Source: Fischerella thermalis PCC 7521 (GTDB taxonomy: Bacteria > Cyanobacteriota > Cyanobacteriia > Cyanobacteriales > Nostocaceae). From it: a stretch of 64,000 bases of DNA. The notes under the pieces were generated by a model that saw only the letters and a list, made by a program, of their open reading frames with translations, was not told the origin of the DNA and ran no database searches. Shown piece after piece: positions 16,757-26,992 of this stretch. Numbering within the stretch: the first letter of the stretch is position 1; each line of letters starts with the position of its first letter. The position numbers and the translations under genes are program-made. Location of the stretch: assembly GCF_000317225.1 (NCBI RefSeq), contig NZ_AJLL01000023.1:87546-151545 (forward strand), in the 5' to 3' direction.

Positions 16757-17298
16757 TTATTCTGGTGATGTAAATGATTTACTACAGAAAAAAGTATAAA
16801 AGCTAGAAAAATTTGGAGATATAATTTTTATTTATCCGCAATTATTTAACTAAATACTAAAATTTTTGCTATTAGGGCAAATCAATGTTTGCATAGTATT
16901 TTTTAAATAAAATTACCTAGATAACTACTAGTAGCTCATAGCTGTAACAATAGAGTTAGATTGAAAAATCAGAAGTTCTACGGATATATATTTTTTAACA
17001 CAATTGCAATAATCAAATTATAAACAAATATAACTTTTCTGTGTAAAACATAATAAGCTAGAACTACTAAATTTACAAGGCTGATTAGGCTTAGGTTGTT
17101 GTAGTTCAGGTACGGTATGACAGAGTTAGAGGTGTGAATAAATTTCCCAAAACTTTCTATTTTTGAAAACATTTTATATATCAATAATCTACATCCAAAA
17201 ATTTGTATAAGCTAGAGAAAGCAACTATAAATTACCTTATTTTTGTTATCAATAATTCTGATGTAATACAACATACATATACTTAGGAGAAAGTAAAA
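16757..17298. other. Intergenic region between the two PatA-type genes
   Basis: 540 bp of AT-rich DNA with no convincing gene. An AGGAGAAAG Shine-Dalgarno (17284-17292) serves the downstream ATG. The length suggests a separate promoter for the second copy. Confidence 0.4.
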
Positions 17299-18480
17299 AT
17301 GAATTTTCCTCAACAGATGAATGTGAAGAATTTACTATTGGAATTCTTACACTTTAATCAGACGCTCTATAGTGGCACATTAGATATTACAACTAGTTAT
17401 CTTCAGAAATTTCGTATTTACTATCATCAAGGAAGTATTATTTGGGGAACAGGTGGTGTTCACCCCCATCGGCGCTTTCGCAGACATATGGCTCAAAATT
17501 TTCCACAAGTTGATTTACAGAGTCTACAATGGCGTTGGCAAAATCTATCAATCAATAACTGGGATTACCAGTTATTGAGAACCTTACATCAAATGCAAAA
17601 AATAGAATGGTCACAAATAAATACAATTGTAGAGAATACCGTTACAGAAATATTATTTGATATCATCCAAGAGGCACATTGTACCCACGTATTCTGCGAT
17701 CGCTGTTCAGAAATTGTTTTAGATGCACCGATTATTCTTACAAACACAGAAATTATTTTGCGTCGCACATATCAATTATGGCAGAATTGGGCAAAAGCGG
17801 GTTTAGCAGCAATTTCTCCTAATTTAGCACCTTCCCTAAATCAACCAGAACAACTGCAACACCAAGTTAGTCAAAGTGCATACAAAAGTTTTATAAATTT
17901 GCTTAATGGTAACTATACTTTGTATGATATTGCAATAAAAACAAAACAAAATATTTTGCCTATTACTCTTTATTTATCACCACATATAAACCAAGGAAAA
18001 ATTCAACTAAAAGAAGTTAAAGACTGGTACTTAAATTTATCTAATAACGCTGCAACATCTGTAGATAAATATCTAATACCAAAGAGAAATCAACTAGTTG
18101 CTTATGTAGATGATAGTCCACAATTAGGTCAGACATTGGGAAAAATTATTATTGATCATGGTTTGAGATTTATTCATATTCAAGACTCTACACAAGCTTT
18201 AGTTAATTTAATTGAGCAAAAGCCAGATTTAATTTTTTTAGATTTAATAATGCCATACACTAGTGGTTATGAAATTTGCGCTCAATTAAGAAAAATTTCT
18301 TTTTTTGCTAAGACGCCAATAATTATTTTAACTGGTAGCAATGGAATTTTTGACAGAACTCGCGCTAAAGTCGTAGGCTCTACAGATTTTCTCAATAAGC
18401 CAATTGTAGTTGATCAAGTTATGGCTATGCTAAACAAATATTTGCCAGTGCAGTCTTTTGCTAATCTTAGTAAGTTATAA
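17299..18480 (+). CDS. PatA/PixG-type response regulator, second copy
   Basis: A 393-residue paralogue of the preceding gene with the same layout: PATAN domain (FRIYYHQGSIIWGTGGVHPH, RRFRRHMAQNFP) and receiver (YVDDSPQL, LIFLDLIMPYTSGYE, DFLNKPIV). The two differ across most of their length, so this is not a recent duplication. It has a strong AGGAGA ribosome-binding site 8 bp before ATG 17299. The pair may give the operon two outputs, for example one for each photoreceptor state or cell pole. A phospho-accepting Asp is kept in both. Confidence 0.88.
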   Translation: MNFPQQMNVKNLLLEFLHFNQTLYSGTLDITTSYLQKFRIYYHQGSIIWGTGGVHPHRRFRRHMAQNFPQVDLQSLQWRWQNLSINNWDYQLLRTLHQMQKIEWSQINTIVENTVTEILFDIIQEAHCTHVFCDRCSEIVLDAPIILTNTEIILRRTYQLWQNWAKAGLAAISPNLAPSLNQPEQLQHQVSQSAYKSFINLLNGNYTLYDIAIKTKQNILPITLYLSPHINQGKIQLKEVKDWYLNLSNNAATSVDKYLIPKRNQLVAYVDDSPQLGQTLGKIIIDHGLRFIHIQDSTQALVNLIEQKPDLIFLDLIMPYTSGYEICAQLRKISFFAKTPIIILTGSNGIFDRTRAKVVGSTDFLNKPIVVDQVMAMLNKYLPVQSFANLSKL

Positions 18481-18765
18481 ATTGGTTATGTGTTAAATAT
18501 CAATTCAAGAAGTTATTCATAATTTTGAATCTAGGAAAATACTTAATTAGGATATCTGAATAAAATAGATTATTATCTGTATTAAAAAATGTAAACTTTA
18601 TAAATTATACGTATTGATACTGAACCTATTTAACAACAAATATCTCAGAATAAAAAAATCAGTGGAGATATGATAAATATTTTTTCCTATCACCCTACTA
18701 TAATATCTCCAAACTGTTGCTAATACATGTTATTGATCTTTTTGCAAAAAAGATTTGATTTTGCT

Positions 18766-19128
18766 ATGAATACTGTTTTAGTTGTAGAAGATGGATTAAC
18801 TGATTTAGAACTAATTTGTAATTGCTTACAACAAGCTGGATATTCCGTTATTAAAGCAAAAAGTAGTGAAGAAGCAGAAGAAAAGCTGTTACAAAGTCAG
18901 CCAGATTTAATTTTTCTCGATGTAATCTTACCAGGTAAAAGTGGTTTTGAGATATGTCGAGAAATTAAAAGTAACCCTGCCACAAATAAAATTCCTGTAA
19001 TTTTTTGTTCTACGAAAAATAGCGAAGTTGATAAGTTATGGGGCAATATGTTAGGCGGTGATGCTTATCTCAGTAAACCAATCAATCAAGATGAGCTTGT
19101 GGTTACAGTGAAGCAATTAATTAAGTGA
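18766..19128 (+). CDS. CheY-like response regulator of the phototaxis operon (PixH/PtxB-like)
   Basis: A single receiver domain of about 120 residues: VLVVEDGLTDLELI (acidic pocket), PDLIFLDVILPGKSGFEIC (phospho-Asp) and GGDAYLSKPI (Lys). There is no output domain, so it works by protein contact, as PixH/PilH do in tuning pilus-based motility. The start is set at ATG 18766, where the canonical fold begins; an in-frame ATG at 18727 would add a hydrophobic stretch foreign to the family. Ten bases separate it from the CheW gene, which indicates one transcript. Confidence 0.9.
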   Translation: MNTVLVVEDGLTDLELICNCLQQAGYSVIKAKSSEEAEEKLLQSQPDLIFLDVILPGKSGFEICREIKSNPATNKIPVIFCSTKNSEVDKLWGNMLGGDAYLSKPINQDELVVTVKQLIK

Positions 19129-19138
19129 TCGGCAAGAG

Positions 19139-19654
19139 ATGAAAACAGAAAACAAGCAAAGATATCTAAGCTTGACTTTAAAGGATCAATACATAGCACT
19201 TATCACCTTAGAACATGTCCAGGAAATATTCACCATTGACTTGACAAATATTTGTCGAGTACCACAGATGCCTAGTTGTGTTGTCGGTGTATACAATTGG
19301 CGTGGTGAGATGCTATGGCTAGTTGATTTGGAAAGGATGTTTGGCTATCTTCCTTTAGGATCACAAACAGATTTATTTTCTAAATTGATGGTGATAAAAC
19401 TCCAGTATCAAGGCAAGTCTTTGGGAATTTTGGTACGTGAAATTCGAGATATTGAAAATCTGGATATACAGTTTATGAAATCACCAGATGAACATTTATT
19501 TTCTCTGGAATTATCTCCTTTTGTACAAGGTTACTTTATCAGTCCTAGTGAAGAAATATTAATTAGTTTGAATACAAAAGCAATATTTCAAGCACAGGTT
19601 GGGGTAGGAAACCAGAAGGATGACAAGGAAAGGTATTTCATGGACTGCTTATAG
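19139..19654 (+). CDS. CheW-like adaptor (PixI/PtxC-like)
   Basis: A 171-residue CheW domain that links the chemoreceptor to CheA. Typical elements are LEHVQEIFTIDLTNICRVPQ, CVVGVYNWRGEMLWLVDL and LGILVREIRDIENL, followed by the usual G-x-F-ISPSEEILISLN end. It sits 10 bp after the CheY gene and 46 bp before the receptor gene, in the pixG-H-I-J-L order. Confidence 0.9.
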   Translation: MKTENKQRYLSLTLKDQYIALITLEHVQEIFTIDLTNICRVPQMPSCVVGVYNWRGEMLWLVDLERMFGYLPLGSQTDLFSKLMVIKLQYQGKSLGILVREIRDIENLDIQFMKSPDEHLFSLELSPFVQGYFISPSEEILISLNTKAIFQAQVGVGNQKDDKERYFMDCL

Positions 19655-19700
19655 ATGCTGAAGGTTAATAAACATATTCATATAAATAGAGGTTCTATTC

Positions 19701-22415
19701 ATGACAATTACCTATGACAATTATCAAGAAAATAGTTTTGTTGTTAATCAAGAAGAAATTTTAGAAACAACAGATATCTCTCAAGCATTTAAAAATTGGC
19801 GAAAACAATGGCAAGCGATCGCAAAGCAGATGCGACAAGCCACAGATGCAGATACACTGTTTCAAGTCACAACCAAAGCAGTACGGGAAATCATCGCAGG
19901 CGATCGGGCCTTAATTTATCGTTGGCACAATTTAGATACAGGTGTGGTGTTGGCTGAGTCCAAAACTATTGGTTGGACACCTGCATTTGGTGAAAACTTG
20001 CCTACCATTGTCTTTGGTGTTGACCCAACTCCAGATTACTCAGAACCGATCACAATTACAGATATCAACCAGGTAGAACCTACTCCTTATCAACGTCAGT
20101 TGTGGGAAAAATTTCAAGTCAAAGCTAGTGTGTCAGTACCGATTCTTGTAGAAGATGAATTGTGGGGATTGTTAGCAGTTCATCAATGTGGGATGTCGCG
20201 CCAATGGCAAGAAGCAGAAATTAATTTACTGACACAAGTGGCGACAGAATTGACCTATGCCTTGCAGAGGTTTCAATTTCAAAAGGAACAGCAACAGCAA
20301 GCCCAGGCAAAAAAAGCTGTTGGTAAGGTGATTGATAAAATTGTCCGCGTTGCCAACGTTGATCAGTTTTTCCAAACTTCCACTCAAGAAGTGCGTAACT
20401 TACTGCGTTGCGATCGCGTTGCCCTTTATCAATTTAAGTCTGACTGGAGTGGTGAATTTATTGCGGAATCGGTTGGTAATGGCTGGGTGCGTTTGGTAGG
20501 ACCTGATATTAGAACAGTCTGGGCAGATACCCATCTCCAAGATACCAAAGGCGGACGTTATGCTCGTAGTGAAAGCTTTACAGTTGAGGACATCTACAAA
20601 GCAGGATTATCCCAGTGTCATATAGATATTTTAGAACAATTTGAAGCCAAAGCTTACATGATCGCGCCCGTATTTTCTGGAGAAAAATTATGGGGACTGC
20701 TAGCAGCTTATCAAAACTCTGGCGCGAGAAAATGGCAAGAATGGGAAATTAGTTTTTTAGCTCAGATCGGTATGGGGTTTGGTGTCGCCATCATTCAGAC
20801 TGAGTACTTGGAAAAGTTGCAAGAAAAATCAGACCAGTTAACCCAAATTGCCGAACAAGAAAAAGCTTACAGTAAGATTACCAATCGCCTGCGGCAATCA
20901 CCAGATGTAGACACGATTTTCAAAACCACAACTCAAGAACTCCGCCAACAATTACGTTGCGATCGCGTGGCTGTGTACCGTTTCCGTGATGATTGGAGTG
21001 GCGAATTTATTGCCGAATCTGTTGCTAGTGCTTGGGGGCGCTTGGTAGGTACAGAAGTTAACAAGTTCTGGGAAGACACCTATTTGCAGGAAACCAAAGG
21101 GGGACGACTGGCAAAGGGTGAAAGCCTTGCCATTCATGATATCCATCAACAAGGATTGTCAGCTTGTTACATCGAACTACTAGAAGAATTTGAAGCCAAA
21201 GCCTATGTAGTTTCACCGATCTTCTTTGGGGACAAATTGTGGGGTATTCTCGCCGCCTATCAAAATTCCCAACCCCGCCATTGGCAAGAGTGGGAAATCA
21301 ACTTACTTGCCAGAGTCGGCGATCAGTTAGGACTGGCGTTACAACAAGTTGAATATCTGCAACAACTCCAAACCCAGTCAACCCAACTAGCAGCATTAGC
21401 TGCCAAAGAAAAAGCAGCAAAAGAGTTATTCCAACAACGTTGCATTCAAACCCTCACAGCCCTTCGTCCAGCCTTAGGAGGAGATTTGACTGTCCGCGCC
21501 CCGATCACAGATGATGAGTTGGGGACAATTGCCGATGCTTATAACAACACCTTGCAAGCACTGCGACAGATAGTCATACAAGTACAAAAAGCCGCCCAGC
21601 AAGTCGCCCAAACTTCTCAAGATAGCGACGCATCCCTTGTAGACGTGATCAATTTGGCACAGCAACAGTCCCAGGAAATCTCTGTAGCCTTAGCTGAAAT
21701 TCAACTGATGGGAGATTCCAGCCAAGCAGTCGCTAACAGTGCTGATTTAGTCCAAGTCGCTGTAGAGAAAGCAAACCAAACTTTGACAGCTGGCGATCGC
21801 GCCATGAACCAGACAGTTGAAGCAATTCAAGCAATTCGCGAAACCGTCGCCCAAACCAGCAGAAAAATTCAGCGTTTAAGCGAATCTTCTCAGAATATCT
21901 CCAAAGTAGTCAACTTAATTAGTAACTTTGCCACCCAAACAAATGTCCTAGCCTTGAACGCAGCCATAGAAGCCACTCGCGCTGGCGAATACGGCAAAGG
22001 TTTCGCAGTCGTTGCCGATGAAGTTCGTTCTCTGTCTCGCCAATCAGCGGCGGCTACAACCGAAATTGAAAAACTGGTGCAAGAGATTCAAGCAGAAACC
22101 ACAGACGTAGCAATGGCAATGCAAACAGGTATTCAACAAGTACTAGAAGGAACCAACCTAGTTAACAATACCCGCCATAACCTCAACGAGATAGTAGCAG
22201 CCACAACAAATATCAGTCAATTAATTGCACAAATTATCGCAGCTACCCAAACTCAAACCACACGATCTGTTTCTGTTACCACCTCCATGCAACAAGTCGC
22301 TGAAATTTCCCATAATACCGTCGCCCAAGCCCAAGCTTTAGCCGCCGTATTTCAACAACTTCTCGCAACAGCCAAAGAATTACTCACAACAGCCAGTCAA
22401 TTTAAAGTTAGTTAG
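19701..22415 (+). CDS. pixJ: Soluble chemoreceptor with three GAF domains, two of red/green cyanobacteriochrome type (PixJ/PtxD-like)
   Basis: 904 residues, no transmembrane helix. Order: GAF1 (about 50-185, no chromophore Cys), GAF2 (220-365), GAF3 (402-548), a HAMP-like segment (580-625) and an MCP signalling domain with hairpin tip [20 protein letters not shown] (748-767). GAF2 has the expanded red/green CBCR set: W274-x-D276, H278, F293, C306-H307 and I321; the Asp-to-Cys distance is 30 residues, as in AnPixJ GAF2. GAF3 keeps W457-x-D459 and C489 at the same spacing but has Y461, L476, Y490 and V504. Both should bind a linear tetrapyrrole, GAF3 perhaps in an altered spectral state. It sits in a full phototaxis operon and likely signals light direction to the CheA hybrid. 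Confidence 0.92.
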   Translation: MTITYDNYQENSFVVNQEEILETTDISQAFKNWRKQWQAIAKQMRQATDADTLFQVTTKAVREIIAGDRALIYRWHNLDTGVVLAESKTIGWTPAFGENLPTIVFGVDPTPDYSEPITITDINQVEPTPYQRQLWEKFQVKASVSVPILVEDELWGLLAVHQCGMSRQWQEAEINLLTQVATELTYALQRFQFQKEQQQQAQAKKAVGKVIDKIVRVANVDQFFQTSTQEVRNLLRCDRVALYQFKSDWSGEFIAESVGNGWVRLVGPDIRTVWADTHLQDTKGGRYARSESFTVEDIYKAGLSQCHIDILEQFEAKAYMIAPVFSGEKLWGLLAAYQNSGARKWQEWEISFLAQIGMGFGVAIIQTEYLEKLQEKSDQLTQIAEQEKAYSKITNRLRQSPDVDTIFKTTTQELRQQLRCDRVAVYRFRDDWSGEFIAESVASAWGRLVGTEVNKFWEDTYLQETKGGRLAKGESLAIHDIHQQGLSACYIELLEEFEAKAYVVSPIFFGDKLWGILAAYQNSQPRHWQEWEINLLARVGDQLGLALQQVEYLQQLQTQSTQLAALAAKEKAAKELFQQRCIQTLTALRPALGGDLTVRAPITDDELGTIADAYNNTLQALRQIVIQVQKAAQQVAQTSQDSDASLVDVINLAQQQSQEISVALAEIQLMGDSSQAVANSADLVQVAVEKANQTLTAGDRAMNQTVEAIQAIRETVAQTSRKIQRLSESSQNISKVVNLISNFATQTNVLALNAAIEATRAGEYGKGFAVVADEVRSLSRQSAAATTEIEKLVQEIQAETTDVAMAMQTGIQQVLEGTNLVNNTRHNLNEIVAATTNISQLIAQIIAATQTQTTRSVSVTTSMQQVAEISHNTVAQAQALAAVFQQLLATAKELLTTASQFKVS

Positions 22416-22445
22416 TTGTTGATTGTTGGTTATTGATTGTTGGTT

Positions 22446-22474
22446 GTACCAGACGTGCTATGGCACGTCTGTAC
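22446..22474. repeat. Palindrome GTACC-AGACGTGC-TATG-GCACGTCT-GTAC
   Basis: A short dispersed palindrome with 8-bp perfect inner arms between the receptor and CheA genes. It is a relative of the TGTAGAGACGT... palindromes at 13037 and 26952. It is flanked by GATTGTTGGTT repeats. Confidence 0.6.
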
Positions 22475-22576
22475 ATTGGTTAGTGGTTAGTAGTTACTTG
22501 TTCTTTAAACTACTTACTCCCCCCACTCCTCACACCTCCCCACACCTCCCCACCTCCCCACCTCCCGAGTGATACC

Positions 22577-25500
22577 ATGATCACAGACCCTGCAATTCGC
22601 GAACAAGGTTACATCTATTTCCTGGCAGAAGCACCAGAATTACTGCATCAAGTTGAACAAGAACTGTTGAGTTTATCAACTGATTTTAGTAATGCCAAAG
22701 TACATAATTTGATGCGGGCAACCCATACAATCAAAGGTGGAGCTGCTAATGTCGGATTGGACGTCATTAGTAAAGTAGCCCATTACCTAGAAGATGTAGT
22801 CAAATCTCTCTATCATCCTGATGTTGTTATAGATGCCCAACTGCAAACATTGCTGGTAGAGGCTTATGAGTGTCTACGTTTACCAATTACAGCAGAATTG
22901 ACAGGAACGACAATCGATGAACAAGAGATTTTGCAACGTTCAGCAACAGTGTTCGCGAAGTTACAAGAAAAACTAGGAGATGCATTTACAGATAGTAATC
23001 ATATTCCCACATCCGCAGAATTAGGATTTGACATTATTCAGTCAATTTTTGAAACTGGTGTCCAACAAAGGCTAGAGACGATCGCAACAGCATTGCAATC
23101 CACTACAGATGCTGAAGCGATCGCTGAGTTATTACGTTCCGAAGCAGAGGTATTCCTTGGCTTGGGTGAGTCGTTAAGTTTACCAGGATTATGTAATATT
23201 GCTGAAGCTATCATCAAGGCATTAGAAACCCATCCACAGGAAGTTTTCCAAATAGCAGCAGCAGCATTAGCTGATTTACAACAAGCCCAAAGTGATGTGT
23301 TAGCAGGCGATCGCACTCAAGGTGGCACACTTTCTCAGGCTTTGCAACAATTGACAACAAAAATCCAACCAGCAAATGAAATTGATTTAAATGCAGAAAT
23401 TGAAGAATTATATCAATTTTTAACTCAACACTTTCAAGTTAAAGGTAAGTGTTTAAAACCTCAAACAGCAAAGTTATATGTCCAAATTGTCTACTATCTT
23501 TTAGCTTGGTTTGAACAGGAATTCAAAATTCCTACTTCTGAACTTAATTTATCATTACTTGTTCCCCAATTTGTCAATCTTCATACACACGATAATTTGC
23601 CCGAGTGGCTACAAAAATTTTGGCAATTTATCGCTGATAAGGAAGATAGTTATAGCCTAAATCTTTATCGCCAAGGCGTAATTTTGACTGTTATTTTAGC
23701 AGTGACACGCCTACAAGCTCAAAAAGGAAAAGTTCAAAATGTTGTATTAGAAATACTTGCCGAACAAATTAAAGCTATAGCCCAAGAATACAAGCAATAT
23801 CCGCCTGTAAATTGTCAAGAAAAACAATGGTTTACAAGTCGGAAATTACAGGATTTAATTAAAAATTCGCAAATTATATTACCTAGCATTAATAATAAAA
23901 TTATAGAAGAAAATTATCAATTACAAGAATTAGTTATCGATAACGAGAGTTATCAGAGTAACCAGATACAAAAATTAGACTTAGAAAAATTTTCAATTCC
24001 AATACCAGAAACACCAAAAAATATTTGTTCTACTGTCACGGCAGAGTCTAAAATTATTCCCAAAAGTGACGTGAAACCAGATGTGTTAAGCATTTCGCGT
24101 CAAAAAACCTTCGTGCGTGTGGATGTTGAAGATTTACAACGCCTTGATTATTTAGTTGGAGAATTATTGATTAGCGAACAACGCTACAATTTGCAAAATG
24201 AAAAACTCAAAGACATTATCAAACAGTTGTTGCAGCAATTACATCAACATCAAAATGGATTAGAAGACACATTGCAATTACAAAAGACAGCAGATTCTCT
24301 CAATGCAGTGTTACAACAATCCCAGCAAATGCAACACAAGCAGCAATCTTTAGTACTCAATGTGATTGATCAGCTGGTATCAGCACGGATGTTACCTGTG
24401 GGATACGTTGTAGAGCGTTTTCCCCACATGTTGCAACATCTGAGCCAAGTATATGGCAAGCAGGTGCAGTTGCAACTGACTGGTACACAAGTTTTAGTCG
24501 ATAAGGCGATCGCTGAAAAATTATATGATCCCCTGCTGCAATTATTGCGTAATGCTTTTGACCACGGTATTGAACTTCCAGAAGTCCGCCGTCAACAAGG
24601 TAAACCAGAACAAGGTGTAATTGAAATTTCTGCTTACCATCGCGGTAGCCAAACAGTGATTGAAGTCCGAGATGATGGACAAGGATTAAATTTCCACAAG
24701 ATTTACACCAAAGCCGTACAACTTGGTTTGGTGAGTGCAGACAACACTTCTATTACATTAAATCAACTCCTCGAATTCTTGTTTCAACCAGGATTTTCTA
24801 CCACTGATCAAGTCAGCGAAATTTCCGGACGGGGAGTAGGTTTAGATATTGTGCGATCGCAATTACAAGCACTCAATGGTTCAGTGACAGTGCAATCTCT
24901 ACCCGGACAGGGAACAACATTTATCCTGACGATTCCTTTTTCTATGACTACAGAAAAACTGATGCTGGTGCAAGCAGAGGGTGTGACTTACGCACTACTA
25001 TTGGATAGTATCGAGAAAATCCTCATACCAACTCCTGAGCAAATCAAAGTATTTGATGGTAAACAAGTTCTTTACTTGCAAACAGAACAAAATGAGTACA
25101 TAGTCACTTTACAGCAAATGGCACAGTTAATGCCTTATAGTGACTGCGATCGCGAATCTCCTGTTCTAGAATCGCTTAATTCACCTGTATTGTTATTACG
25201 TTGTCAACAAGAAATTTTAGCTTTAGTTGTTGACCAAATCATTGGTGAACAAGAACTAGTAATTAGACCTTTGGGAAGCGCGATCGCACCACCAAAATAC
25301 GTTTATGGCTGTACAACCTTGGCAGATGGGACGCTGGTTTTAGTAATTGATGGCGCTTTGTTAACACAAACACAACAAAGAATACAACCGCAGTTAGACT
25401 ACATGCGACTACCAGTAGCAGAGATTCTGCAACAAAACAGTTGCTTCCAACTCTCTACGGACACGACCCAATCTCTGCCATTGTTAAACTCAGTGTCACC

Positions 25501-25894
25501 ATCTGCATCCAAAGTCATACTGATTGTGGACGACAACCTTAGCTTTCGTCAAACTCTCTCCCTGACTTTGCAAAAATTTGGTTATCAAGTCTTGCAAGCA
25601 GAAAATGGTCTAGAAGCACTAGAAAAATTACAACAACATCCTGAAATTCAGCTAGTGATTTCTGATTTAGAAATGCCACATATGAATGGACTGGAATTCC
25701 TCAGTCGCCTGCAACAGCATCCTCAGGTAGGACGTAGACCTGTCATTATTCTGACATCTCGCAGTGTGCAAATTTACGGTCAAATGGCCCAACATCTGGG
25801 AGCGATCGCCTATCTTACCAAACCTTATGTAGAACAGGAACTGGTTTCTACAGTGGAACGGTTTGTGAGTGCTGGTGAGTTAACACCTTGCTAG
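22577..25894 (+). CDS. pixL: CheA-receiver hybrid histidine kinase of the phototaxis operon (PixL/PtxE-like)
   Basis: A 1,105-residue CheA fused to a receiver. Order: HPt domain with RATHTIKGGAANVG (phospho-His50), a long poorly conserved helical middle (about 100-510), dimerisation helices (FVRVDVEDLQRLDYLVGELL), HATPase (LLQLLRNAFDHGIELPEVRR, IEVRDDGQGL, ISGRGVGLDIVR), a CheW-like regulatory domain, and a C-terminal receiver (VILIVDDNLSF, VISDLEMPHMNGLEF, AYLTKPYV). All catalytic boxes are intact. The receiver may act as a phosphate sink or deliver phosphate to the PATAN regulators. The gene is separated from the receptor gene by 160 bp of repeats and closes the operon. Confidence 0.93.
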   Translation: MITDPAIREQGYIYFLAEAPELLHQVEQELLSLSTDFSNAKVHNLMRATHTIKGGAANVGLDVISKVAHYLEDVVKSLYHPDVVIDAQLQTLLVEAYECLRLPITAELTGTTIDEQEILQRSATVFAKLQEKLGDAFTDSNHIPTSAELGFDIIQSIFETGVQQRLETIATALQSTTDAEAIAELLRSEAEVFLGLGESLSLPGLCNIAEAIIKALETHPQEVFQIAAAALADLQQAQSDVLAGDRTQGGTLSQALQQLTTKIQPANEIDLNAEIEELYQFLTQHFQVKGKCLKPQTAKLYVQIVYYLLAWFEQEFKIPTSELNLSLLVPQFVNLHTHDNLPEWLQKFWQFIADKEDSYSLNLYRQGVILTVILAVTRLQAQKGKVQNVVLEILAEQIKAIAQEYKQYPPVNCQEKQWFTSRKLQDLIKNSQIILPSINNKIIEENYQLQELVIDNESYQSNQIQKLDLEKFSIPIPETPKNICSTVTAESKIIPKSDVKPDVLSISRQKTFVRVDVEDLQRLDYLVGELLISEQRYNLQNEKLKDIIKQLLQQLHQHQNGLEDTLQLQKTADSLNAVLQQSQQMQHKQQSLVLNVIDQLVSARMLPVGYVVERFPHMLQHLSQVYGKQVQLQLTGTQVLVDKAIAEKLYDPLLQLLRNAFDHGIELPEVRRQQGKPEQGVIEISAYHRGSQTVIEVRDDGQGLNFHKIYTKAVQLGLVSADNTSITLNQLLEFLFQPGFSTTDQVSEISGRGVGLDIVRSQLQALNGSVTVQSLPGQGTTFILTIPFSMTTEKLMLVQAEGVTYALLLDSIEKILIPTPEQIKVFDGKQVLYLQTEQNEYIVTLQQMAQLMPYSDCDRESPVLESLNSPVLLLRCQQEILALVVDQIIGEQELVIRPLGSAIAPPKYVYGCTTLADGTLVLVIDGALLTQTQQRIQPQLDYMRLPVAEILQQNSCFQLSTDTTQSLPLLNSVSPSASKVILIVDDNLSFRQTLSLTLQKFGYQVLQAENGLEALEKLQQHPEIQLVISDLEMPHMNGLEFLSRLQQHPQVGRRPVIILTSRSVQIYGQMAQHLGAIAYLTKPYVEQELVSTVERFVSAGELTPC

Positions 25895-25963
25895 TTGAAC
25901 ACTCATATTATTCGTTGGAGTCGGTAATGGGTAATGGGTAATAGGTAATGGTAATGCTTAATG

Positions 25964-26008
25964 CCCAAGCTTTATATCATAGGCAATTAGTCGGATATGA
26001 TATCAATC
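25964..26008 (+). repeat. Solo half of the palindromic element seen at 6358-6487
   Basis: CCAAGCTTTATATCATAGGC, followed by AATTAGTCGGATATGATATC, matches the minus strand of 6462-6502 at most positions. Both copies are flanked by GGTAATGGGTAAT tandem repeats, so the match extends outward. The opposite arm is not present here. Confidence 0.55.
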
Positions 26009-26135
26009 CCCGCCTTTGTTCCTTAGGACAGATGTGGTGAGAGGCAATAATTTTCTAATTGCAGGGTTGCAATTTGTAACAACAATCTGAGAAAATGAGA
26101 AGAATATGAAAAATAATTAGATCAAACTACTGCCT

Positions 26136-26597
26136 GTGAAACTTGATTCCCTACCCATGAGTGCTGCTAGTACATCTCAGTACAACTCTGTGGAGACTCG
26201 CCCTAGCGCATCTCTATATTCTAAAAGTCAGCAACAAATAACAGAAAATCTTGATAGCAATACGAGTATTACTACAGTCACTTCACCATCACCTGCTGTT
26301 GCTGATTGTACTCAAAAGCAGTCACCCATAACTATTTTCGCCACCACTTTCTTAACCATTTTTCTAGCGGAAATTGGTGATAAGACACAGCTATCCACTT
26401 TACTCATGAGTGCAGAATCACATTCACCGTGGGTTGTTTTTGTCGGTTCCGCAGCAGCACTGATTACTACTAGTTTATTAGGTGTACTTCTAGGTAGTTG
26501 GATTGCTAGTCGCCTTTCTCCAAAAACTGTCGAAAAAGCAGCAGGAGTAATGCTGCTGTTGATTTCCCTGATGCTGTTTTGGGATGTAATTTCTTAA
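26136..26597 (+). CDS. Half-size GDT1/UPF0016 manganese exchanger, subunit 1
   Basis: 153 residues: about 65 polar N-terminal residues, then a single GDT1 repeat of three helices with the ion-binding signature LAEIGDKTQLSTLL at about 82-95. Full-length GDT1/Mnx proteins have two such repeats, so this half should pair with the product of the next gene. Hemi manganese exchangers (Hmx1/Hmx2) that move Mn2+ across thylakoid or plasma membranes have been described in Anabaena (from memory). The start is GTG 26136 or ATG 26157. A 65-bp spacer of tandem repeats separates it from its partner. Confidence 0.85.
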   Translation: MKLDSLPMSAASTSQYNSVETRPSASLYSKSQQQITENLDSNTSITTVTSPSPAVADCTQKQSPITIFATTFLTIFLAEIGDKTQLSTLLMSAESHSPWVVFVGSAAALITTSLLGVLLGSWIASRLSPKTVEKAAGVMLLLISLMLFWDVIS

Positions 26598-26662
26598 TTG
26601 TTCTTTGTTGGTTGCAAAACTTCAAACAACCACCAACTACCAATCACCAACCAACAAAATTT

Positions 26663-26956
26663 ATGAACTGGCATCTTTTAGGATTGAGCTTTATCACCGT
26701 TTTTCTATCTGAGTTAGGCGACAAAAGTCAACTAGCCGCGATCGCTCTTTCTGGTCGTAGCCAATCTCCTCGCGCTGTGTTCTTTGGAACTGCTGGGGCG
26801 TTACTGTTAACTAGTTTGTTGGGAGCATTAGCAGGTGGGGCTGTGGCAGAATTTTTACCCACGAGGTTGTTGAAAGCGATCGCAGCTGTGGGATTTGCCA
26901 TACTTGCTGTACGCCTGCTGTGGTTTAAAGATGAAACTTCTCAAGATGAATTGTAG
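26663..26956 (+). CDS. Half-size GDT1/UPF0016 manganese exchanger, subunit 2
   Basis: 97 residues with three helices and the signature LSELGDKSQLAAIALSGRS near the N-terminus. It differs from its partner (Ser for Thr after GDK) and has almost no N-terminal extension, in keeping with two distinct halves. The start is ATG 26663 (MNWHLLGLSF); upstream in-frame codons fall within CCAACCACC-type repeats and were rejected. Its stop codon lies inside a bidirectional stem-loop. Confidence 0.85.
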   Translation: MNWHLLGLSFITVFLSELGDKSQLAAIALSGRSQSPRAVFFGTAGALLLTSLLGALAGGAVAEFLPTRLLKAIAAVGFAILAVRLLWFKDETSQDEL

Positions 26957-26988
26957 AGACGCCCTACTATATATAGTGCGTTTCTACA
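26952..26988. terminator. Bidirectional stem-loop between convergent genes
   Basis: TGTAGAGACGC (26952-26962) pairs with GCGTTTCTACA (26978-26988), with one mismatch. It covers the stop of the exchanger gene and ends 5 bp from the stop of the opposing gene. The arms belong to the same TGTAGAGACG repeat family found at 13037. Confidence 0.55.
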
Positions 26989-26992
26989 AATT

